Source of the DNA: Alistipes montrealensis
GTDB lineage: Bacteria > Bacteroidota > Bacteroidia > Bacteroidales > Rikenellaceae
Direction of reading: 5' to 3'
Length of the DNA: 64,000 bases
NCBI RefSeq assembly: GCF_018362775.1
Contig: NZ_JAGYXY010000003.1
Coordinates: 124,001-188,000 of the forward strand
A program made the position numbers and the translations under genes. Below are positions 55,969 to 61,954 of the stretch, piece after piece. The notes beneath the pieces are model-generated. The model was not told the DNA's origin. It worked only from the letters and a program-made list of their open reading frames with translations, and made no database searches. Within the stretch, counting starts at the first letter, position 1. The number at the start of each line of letters is the position of its first letter.

Positions 55969-57834
55969 ATGAAATACCCTAAAATCTTACTGTGCTTTAG
56001 TGTGTTGTGGTCAACGATCGCTTTTTCGACCGTAACCGCGGCAACCGCTCCCTGCGACACGCTCCGCGTCGCTTTCCTCACGGACATTCACGTAACGCCC
56101 GGCAATGTGCAGGACTCGCTCTTCCGCGTCGCGGTCGCCGAGGTCAACGTCTCGCCGTGCGATGTCGTGATCTTCGGCGGCGACCTCACGAACCTGGGCA
56201 GCGACGCCGAACTCAGGCATGTCCACGACCTGATCTCGCAGCTCGAAAAGCCGTGGCATGCCGTTCCGGGCAACCACGAAAGCACGTGGTCCGAAAGTGC
56301 CTGCACGACCTTTGCCAAGGTGTTCGGCCACGACGGACGCACCGCTTTCCGTGCCGGGGGCTACCTCTTCCTGGGGTATGCTTCGGGACCTTTCATGAAG
56401 ATGGCCATGGGAGCCGTGCGCACCGAGGACCTCACGTGGCTGGCCGAAGAGGCCGCGAAAGCCCGGCCGGGGGAACGGATCGTGAGCCTCTGCCACTATC
56501 CACTCAACAAGGATCTCACCAACCGGGCCGAGGTGACGGCGACACTCCGGCGGCTGGGCATCCCGCTCACGCTGTTCGGACACTACCACCAGGCTCCGTC
56601 GCTCTATAATTTCGACTCCGTGGCAGGAATTCAGGGGCGCGCCCTGCGGGGTAAGAACGACACTGACGCGGGTTACACACTGCTCGATTTCTGGGGCGAC
56701 TCGGTCCGCGTCCGGGAGAAGGTGCTGGGAGCGGCTCCGCGCACCTGTTTCGCAATCCGCTTAGAGGACGATCCGCAAGTGCTCGCCATCGCCTCCGACC
56801 CGATGCCCGCTGCGCCTGACTACGAGGCGCACGCACAATTCGTCCTGCAAGACAGCGCTACGGTCTACACCGGAGCGGCATTTTACAAAGACATCGTATA
56901 TTATGGTACTACGCAGGGCGTGCTGCGCGCCTACGACACGCGCCGCGGCCGGGAACTCTGGCAGAAACGCTTCGGCGGAGCGCTCTACTCCACGCCGATC
57001 GCAGCCGAGGGGTTGGTTATCGTCGGCACGACGACCGACGGACTGCGCGCCTACGACGCCCGCACGGGCCGCGAACGGTGGCACATAGATACCCCGACGC
57101 CGATCGTCGGGCAGGGACTCGTCGACGGCCGGGGCCGCAACACGGCACTCTACATCGGACTCGGAAACGGCACGATGGCTAAAATCGCGGTGCGCGACGG
57201 CAGCATCCTATGGCGTTACGACTACGGACGCGGCCAGTCGCAGGGGCAGCCCGCGCTGGCGGACGGAAAACTGGTATTCGGGGCCTGGAACCGCCGCCTT
57301 TACTGCCTCGACGCCGCAACGGGAACCCTTTGCTGGAAGTGGAGCAACGGCTCGAAAAGCTCGTTCCAGTCTCCGGGCAACATCGTCCCCCGGATCAGCG
57401 GCGGACGCGTTTTCATCGACGCTCCCGACCGGGCCATCACCAGTATCGACCTGGCGACCGGGCGCGTCGTCTGGCGCTGTACGGATTACAAGGCCCGCGA
57501 ATCGTCGGGCATAAGCGCCGACGGCAAACGCTTCTACGTCAAAACCATGGACGGAGAACTGCTGGCCATAGACACGGCTTCGGACTCGTTTCGCCAACTA
57601 TGGCTCACTCCCGTAGGCTTCGGCTACGACTACACGGCCTGTCCGGTAACCGTAAGCGACGGCATCGCCTACCTGGCCGACCGTTCGGGCAACGTCGCAG
57701 CCGTGCGCGAGGACGGCACATTGTTGTGGTGTGTCAAGTGCTGCAATTCGGCGGCGAACTTCATCACCGCGGCTCCCGACGGTTCGCTGTGGGCGACTTT
57801 CGCCGAAGGAAAACTCTTCAGAATCCCTAAATAG
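55969..57834 (+). CDS. Metallophosphoesterase fused to a PQQ-like beta-propeller
   Basis: 621-aa exported protein with a signal peptide (ending about residue 25). Residues 30-260 are a calcineurin-like phosphoesterase with metal ligands D39/H41 ('LTDIHVT'), D72 ('GGDLTN'), N102/H103 ('GNHES'), H176 ('CHYPL') and H205/H207 ('GHYHQ'). Residues 290-621 hold about seven PQQ/BamB-type propeller repeats, such as 'LRAYDTRRGRELWQKRF', 'LRAYDARTGRERWHID' and 'YCLDAATGTLCWKW'. The metallophosphoesterase likely acts on a periplasmic phosphoester, and the propeller may bind a ligand or scaffold. ATG 55969 is the first start in keeping with the signal peptide, although the frame is open well upstream. Confidence 0.85.
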   Translation: MKYPKILLCFSVLWSTIAFSTVTAATAPCDTLRVAFLTDIHVTPGNVQDSLFRVAVAEVNVSPCDVVIFGGDLTNLGSDAELRHVHDLISQLEKPWHAVPGNHESTWSESACTTFAKVFGHDGRTAFRAGGYLFLGYASGPFMKMAMGAVRTEDLTWLAEEAAKARPGERIVSLCHYPLNKDLTNRAEVTATLRRLGIPLTLFGHYHQAPSLYNFDSVAGIQGRALRGKNDTDAGYTLLDFWGDSVRVREKVLGAAPRTCFAIRLEDDPQVLAIASDPMPAAPDYEAHAQFVLQDSATVYTGAAFYKDIVYYGTTQGVLRAYDTRRGRELWQKRFGGALYSTPIAAEGLVIVGTTTDGLRAYDARTGRERWHIDTPTPIVGQGLVDGRGRNTALYIGLGNGTMAKIAVRDGSILWRYDYGRGQSQGQPALADGKLVFGAWNRRLYCLDAATGTLCWKWSNGSKSSFQSPGNIVPRISGGRVFIDAPDRAITSIDLATGRVVWRCTDYKARESSGISADGKRFYVKTMDGELLAIDTASDSFRQLWLTPVGFGYDYTACPVTVSDGIAYLADRSGNVAAVREDGTLLWCVKCCNSAANFITAAPDGSLWATFAEGKLFRIPK

Positions 57835-57859
57835 TTGGCGCTAAAGCAATATTTGTAAA

Positions 57860-57895
57860 AAACGGACCGGATAATTTGTATCGGTCCGTTTTTTT
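57860..57895 (+). terminator. Terminator of the phosphoesterase-propeller gene
   Basis: AAACGGACCG (57860-57869) pairs with CGGTCCGTTT (57882-57891) around a 12-nt loop, followed by T's. The loop contains the -33 box of the next promoter. Confidence 0.85.
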
Positions 57896-57905
57896 CGTAC
57901 CTTTG
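57875..57905 (+). promoter_or_regulatory. Promoter of the LruC lipoprotein gene, embedded in the terminator
   Basis: TTTG (57875-57878), a 19-nt spacer and TACCTTTG (57898-57905). The -33 lies in the terminator loop and the -7 just after its T-run. The leader to the ATG is about 70 nt. Confidence 0.72.
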
Positions 57906-57977
57906 TCGCAGGATTTACATTTCCGCCCAAAGACAAAACATCTTGGCCCACGGCGGACGCGCACTGCAACACCATAC

Positions 57978-59972
57978 ATGCAAACAAATATGAAAAGAGC
58001 AGTCTATGCACTTTTGTCACTGACACTTCTGGGCGGTTGTGTCAAGGACATTTCGGACAACGGTTCGACAAAACCCGGGGAGGAGTTCAACAAATTCGAC
58101 TTCTCGACGGTAAAAGCTACCACCCTTTCGGTGGATTACGGCACACAGGCCGAAGTATACTTCGAAGTCTACGACGCCGCACCCGTACGGGAGAACGCCG
58201 AAGGCACGGCGTATGAAAAAGTCGAAGGCATCGAGCCGCTTTATGCGGGCTATACCGATGCAGAGGGCCGTTTTTCGGCAAAGATCGACCTCCCGGCCTA
58301 TCTCGCCAAAGCCTATATCTACACCCCCAACGTCCACGCCCGGACGCTGCTGACCGCCGACAAGAACGGTGCGGCACTGACGGCTTCGGCCCTCGATACC
58401 GAAACTGCCGCCGCAGCGAAAGCTACCCGCGCCGGTTACGAGTCGGCAGCCGTCACCGGCGACGGCTGGAAGACGTGGCTCGGGACTTACGACGACACCT
58501 ACGGCCGCATCGACTATGCCTATACGGGCGACGAACTGCGCGAGAAGAACTGGAAGAAGCTCTACAACGCCGCCAACAAGGTTTTCGACACTTCGAAGGC
58601 CTGCCCCGAAGAATATCGCTCGTCGAGCGACCTCTACCTGGAAAAGGACGCCGAGGTCGCCATCACGTTCCTGATGAGCAACACTTGCTGGAACTGCTCG
58701 ATGGGCTACTATTATTACGATGCCGCGGAACATCCCGCATCGCTCAAGGACGTGCATCCCATTATGATCTTCCCCAACACGCAGGACGGAAAATGGAGCA
58801 ACGACCCCAAAAAGGCCGCCAAATACAAAGGCGTGGACCGCGGAACCGCCGTGCAACTGATGTTCTACCCGAAAATCGCCGAGGGCAGCAAAGAAGGCGC
58901 CACCACGGTCTTCCCGAAGGGCTACCGCATCGGATTCGTCCTTGCCACCAACGCCTGGGGCAACCGGCTTCCCGGATTCACGGGAGTCAAAAAATACCGG
59001 GCGGCCACGTCCGACGGCCTGAGCATCAACGACAAGGGCGTCGCCTACAAGCAGCCCCGGACGGCCGTTTACCGCTACACCAACTCGTCGCTTGACCTCA
59101 ATTCGGTGATCTGCTCGTTCGAGGACTACACGACCGACCAGAACTTCAGCGACGTGATCTTCACGATGAAATCGAATCCGGTGGACGCCGTGGTCGACAT
59201 TCCGTCGGTCGACGAGAAACCCGGAGCCGACGACACCAAACGCGAAGTGCGCCTGCTGAAGGGCATCTATGCGTTCGAAGACCTGTGGCCCAGCCGCGGC
59301 GACTACGACATGAACGACGTGATGGTGAAACTCGACTACACGAAGACGGTCGGCAGCAAGGGTATTTACGAGGAATCGTATCTCTTCAAGACCTTCAACA
59401 ACCTTGCAGGGCTCGAAAACGGACTGGCCTTCACCCTCGGAGGCGACGCCGTATCGTCCGAGCTGGAGTTCTCGATACTCCGTCCCGCCGGCAAGGACAA
59501 TCCGTCGCCGGAATACGAATCGTATGCCGTTGAGCGCGAGGGCAACGTATTCCTGCTGACCCCCAACGTGAAGCAGGATATGGGTGCGACCTACAAGATC
59601 ACGGCAAAGTACGCTTCGCCGATCGCCGAAGGGAAAGCCGCTGTCGTCAAGCCTTTCATCTATCGCACGACCGACGACGACCTCACCCCGGGCCTGCGCA
59701 AGGAGGTACACCTGCCCTTCGAAGCGCCGACCGCCAAAGCGGATACGAAATTCTTCGGCACGAGCGACGACAAGTCCGATCCGGCTTCGGGACGCTACTA
59801 CGTTCGCGCCGAGAGTTACCCCTTCGCCTTCTTCCTTTCGGGTGCGACGGAGGTAGACCTCTCCAAGCTGCTCGACCCCGTAAACGAGAAGACGCCCATC
59901 GACAAGCTCTACCCCGCTTACATGGGCTGGGCATCGTCGAACGGCGCCGACAATGCCGACTGGTACAAATAG
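57978..59972 (+). CDS. LruC/DUF4842 domain lipoprotein
   Basis: 664-aa lipoprotein with the lipobox 'LLGGC' (Cys about residue 21). The N-terminal third is a beta-rich extracellular-type domain. 'YAFEDLWPSRGDYDMNDV' near residue 435 is the hallmark Asp-rich loop of LruC/DUF4114/DUF4842 proteins, likely binding calcium, and the C-terminal part has further beta-sandwich strands. A Cys pair 'NTCWNCSMGYYYYD' stands out in the middle. Probably surface-exposed, function unknown. The start may be ATG 57978 or 57990 (MKRAVYALL). Confidence 0.75.
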   Translation: MQTNMKRAVYALLSLTLLGGCVKDISDNGSTKPGEEFNKFDFSTVKATTLSVDYGTQAEVYFEVYDAAPVRENAEGTAYEKVEGIEPLYAGYTDAEGRFSAKIDLPAYLAKAYIYTPNVHARTLLTADKNGAALTASALDTETAAAAKATRAGYESAAVTGDGWKTWLGTYDDTYGRIDYAYTGDELREKNWKKLYNAANKVFDTSKACPEEYRSSSDLYLEKDAEVAITFLMSNTCWNCSMGYYYYDAAEHPASLKDVHPIMIFPNTQDGKWSNDPKKAAKYKGVDRGTAVQLMFYPKIAEGSKEGATTVFPKGYRIGFVLATNAWGNRLPGFTGVKKYRAATSDGLSINDKGVAYKQPRTAVYRYTNSSLDLNSVICSFEDYTTDQNFSDVIFTMKSNPVDAVVDIPSVDEKPGADDTKREVRLLKGIYAFEDLWPSRGDYDMNDVMVKLDYTKTVGSKGIYEESYLFKTFNNLAGLENGLAFTLGGDAVSSELEFSILRPAGKDNPSPEYESYAVEREGNVFLLTPNVKQDMGATYKITAKYASPIAEGKAAVVKPFIYRTTDDDLTPGLRKEVHLPFEAPTAKADTKFFGTSDDKSDPASGRYYVRAESYPFAFFLSGATEVDLSKLLDPVNEKTPIDKLYPAYMGWASSNGADNADWYK

Positions 59973-59991
59973 CCCAGGCAGGCATCATACA

Positions 59992-60021
59992 AAACAGGCT
60001 CCCGAAGGAGCCTGTTTTTTT
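59992..60021 (+). terminator. Terminator of the LruC lipoprotein gene
   Basis: AAACAGGCTCC (59992-60002), loop CGAA, GGAGCCTGTTT (60007-60017) and more T's: a perfect 11-bp stem. It probably works in both directions, as the acyltransferase gene is convergent. Confidence 0.92.
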
Positions 60022-61036
60022 ATGGTTTGCGGTTAAGCAGGTCTTTCTGGGCGACGAACTGCGGAATGAGCCGGATGATGACGGGCGTCAGCGCGAGGCA
60101 GACAAGGAGCGTCAGCACCAGCAGAACGACCGACTGCACCCAGCTGTCGGCCAGAAACCGCGACACGAGCGGCCGCAGGAAAAAGAGCAGCGGACCGTGG
60201 ATGCCGAGCGTGATGATCGAATAGCGGCCCAGGTAGGTGACGACGGGGACACTCTTCAGTTCCTTGCACAGGAGCATGACGGCAAAGATGCCGGCGAAAG
60301 CCGCGAGATAGACCTGAAAGATATTTCCCGGGTAATTATTGGTCCGCATCCCCAGGGGCGTAGCCGTGAAATACATCGCCGCAACAGCCAGCACGACGAA
60401 CACCGGAATCAGTTTGTCGAAACGGTGGTGCGGATAGAGGAAAAAGTTGTAACGGCGAATCCAGAACCCCGCGAAATAGAACGGCATGGCCGTCATGGCC
60501 ACGTCGATATAAAACGGCAGCTCGATCCGCTCTTTGCCCAGCCAGAATCCGGCGACACCGATCAGCAAGGTCACGGCGAACAATGCCGGAACGTGTTTGT
60601 CGCGCAGGTAGTGAACGATGTAAAACAGGATGTTGCAATTGAAGAGCGCAACCAGGAACCAAACCGGGGGATTGAAGCGGATCAATTCGTGCCCCCGGAA
60701 AACCAGCAGGAGTTCGCTCCAGCGTACCGGAAGCTGGAACGTTCCGGGCAACGCCTTCGAAATACCGTACATCAGCAGGAACGAACCCAGGTAAAAGACC
60801 AGGAAGGGAACGAGCAGTTTGTCTGTTTTACGGAGAAGGAAGCCCGCAAATCCTTCGTAGGACTTGAAGAAAAGCCCCGAAACGAAGAAATAGAGCGGCA
60901 TGACGAAACTCGACAGGATTCGCCCGGTCGTGGGACCGTCGAAGATTCCCCCGACATGCACCATCACAACCAGCATGATACACAGACCCTTTGTAAGGTC
61001 GATGAAATCAATCCGCCGAGTCAGTTGTTCGTTCAT
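60020..61036 (-). CDS. Acyltransferase family 3 membrane protein (second)
   Basis: 338-aa polytopic protein. 'RIDFIDLTKGLCIMLVVMVHVGGI' carries the 'iD..kGi.i..Vv..H' signature of OatA/YeiB-like acyltransferases, followed by 'SFVMPLYFFVSGLFFKSYEGFAGFLLRKTDKLLVPFLVF'. About ten TM helices extend to the C-terminus. It probably acetylates or acylates an envelope sugar or glycan. It is unlinked to a carbohydrate cluster and is monocistronic. A TATCTTTG -7 box ends 5 nt before its ATG. Confidence 0.85.
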   Translation of the reverse strand: MNEQLTRRIDFIDLTKGLCIMLVVMVHVGGIFDGPTTGRILSSFVMPLYFFVSGLFFKSYEGFAGFLLRKTDKLLVPFLVFYLGSFLLMYGISKALPGTFQLPVRWSELLLVFRGHELIRFNPPVWFLVALFNCNILFYIVHYLRDKHVPALFAVTLLIGVAGFWLGKERIELPFYIDVAMTAMPFYFAGFWIRRYNFFLYPHHRFDKLIPVFVVLAVAAMYFTATPLGMRTNNYPGNIFQVYLAAFAGIFAVMLLCKELKSVPVVTYLGRYSIITLGIHGPLLFFLRPLVSRFLADSWVQSVVLLVLTLLVCLALTPVIIRLIPQFVAQKDLLNRKP

Positions 61037-61041
61037 TGCGG

Positions 61042-61049
61042 CAAAGATA
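61042..61049 (-). promoter_or_regulatory. -7 element of the second acyltransferase gene
   Basis: Minus-strand TATCTTTG (complement of 61042-61049); only five bases (61037-61041) separate it from the ATG at 61036. No -33 was found with normal spacing. Confidence 0.55.
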
Positions 61050-61164
61050 ATAATTTCGGATTGACGATATAGACCATTCCGGTGGAAAAAAACGCATTAA
61101 AACGTCCAAACACGCCACAAAAGAGGGATGCCCCGGCGAGAGGATGCCGGATTCTGCGGAAATG

Positions 61165-61456
61165 GGCGGGAGTCGAACGTGGCGAAGCCATCCTCACCGA
61201 CCGAGCGCCGTTGTCGCCCGCAGGGCGGTACGGGGTTTCGCGACGGAGGTAACCCGCATCCAAAAAAAACAGTGCCCCGGAGAACCGGAACGCTGCGTTT
61301 CAGTGGAGGTGGCGGGAGTCGAACGTGGCGAAGCCATCCTCACCGACCGAGCGCCGTTGTCGCCCGCAGGGCGGTACGGGGTTTCGCGACGGAGGTAACC
61401 CGCGTCCAAAAAAAACAGCGCCCCGGAGAACCGGAACGCTGCGTTTCAGTGGAGGT
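61165..61456 (-). repeat. Two 146-bp tandem units derived from the tmRNA 3' end
   Basis: Units 61165-61310 and 61311-61456 differ at only two positions I can see (cgcAtcc/cgcGtcc and cagTgcc/cagCgcc). Read on the minus strand, each contains TTTGGACGCGG, a 75-nt insert, GTTCGACTCCCGCC (shared with the ssrA T-arm and acceptor stem), an acceptor end and a terminator. A third, intact and uninterrupted copy is the real ssrA 3' end at 61457 onward. The distal unit loses identity at 61165. Confidence 0.85.
61408..61441 (-). terminator. ssrA terminator
   Basis: Minus strand: CAGCG ... CCGG-loop-CCGG ... CGCTG (61416-61441) followed by eight U (complement of 61408-61415). The same structure recurs 146 nt further on at 61262-61295, with one broken base pair in its stem. 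Confidence 0.85.
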
Positions 61457-61850
61457 GGCGGGAGTCGAACCCGCGTCCAAACAGGGAACCCGAAAGCTTT
61501 CTACACGCTTAGCCACCATTTGATCCTTCTCCCCGTGCCTGGCAGGCAGCGACCGAACGCGGGGCCCAGTTCCTAAATTTTCGCGCACCGGCCGGAACAC
61601 TCCGGCGCACTATCTCTAAATGGATGATACCCCGTATGAAGAGCCGTTAAAGAGCGGAACGTCCCTTCGGGATACTCGTCGCCAAAGCGCCTAGGCTTCA
61701 GCGATTAAGCCAATTTTCCTTGAAAATTAGGCAGCGAGTGCAAGGCTGTTATTGCCATTTGTAGTTCGAGCATCGGGATTAACGAGCCGCCACACAGCGC
61801 TCGGCGTGCTTACAATCAAACTCTGCCTGCTGTCAAAACCAGGCACCCCC
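61450..61850 (-). ncRNA. ssrA: tmRNA (transfer-messenger RNA)
   Basis: About 401-nt tmRNA that rescues stalled ribosomes by trans-translation with SmpB. The 5' end GGGGGTG (complement of 61844-61850) pairs with the 3' CACCTCC to form the acceptor stem, with discriminator A at 61450. The T-arm reads GCGGGTTCGACTCCCGC. The 5' part has the conserved 'CCTGGTTTTGACAGC' start. The tag frame is on the minus strand at 61756-61727, giving GNNSLALAA and then TAA, which fits the Bacteroidetes G..(Y)ALAA type. CCA is not encoded. Confidence 0.93.
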
Positions 61851-61884
61851 GGTCTTTCCGTGCAAAGTCAATCGGAAACTGATG

Positions 61885-61892
61885 CAAAGATA
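61885..61892 (-). promoter_or_regulatory. -7 element of ssrA
   Basis: Minus-strand TATCTTTG (complement of 61885-61892), 34 nt upstream of the mature tmRNA 5' end. Confidence 0.6.
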
Positions 61893-61954
61893 GTGCATTT
61901 TTTCGGATTTACGCCCTTCCGTCCCGGGAAATTGCATGCGGCGCTCCCCTCCCG

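Larger units (their letters stand above)
61037..61449. other. 413-nt region between the acyltransferase gene and ssrA
   Basis: It holds no gene that I accept. It contains the acyltransferase promoter box, a 128-nt unique stretch, and then the 146-bp tandem repeat array derived from the tmRNA 3' end. Reading frames that run through it antisense to the tmRNA are artefacts. Confidence 0.6.

Noticed and set aside
52972-61036. Two acyltransferase genes plus the glm genes and sulfatase-like enzyme as one polysaccharide locus
   Set aside because: They are scattered over 30 kb among unrelated operons, with no glycosyltransferases or flippase for an O-antigen or capsule.
61128-61600. Several overlapping open frames across the repeat array and ssrA 3' end on both strands
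   Set aside because: They follow the 146-bp repeat and the antisense of the tmRNA, give 'VEVAGVEPASK'-like peptides known as artefacts of tRNA/tmRNA 3' ends, and have no start signals or homology.
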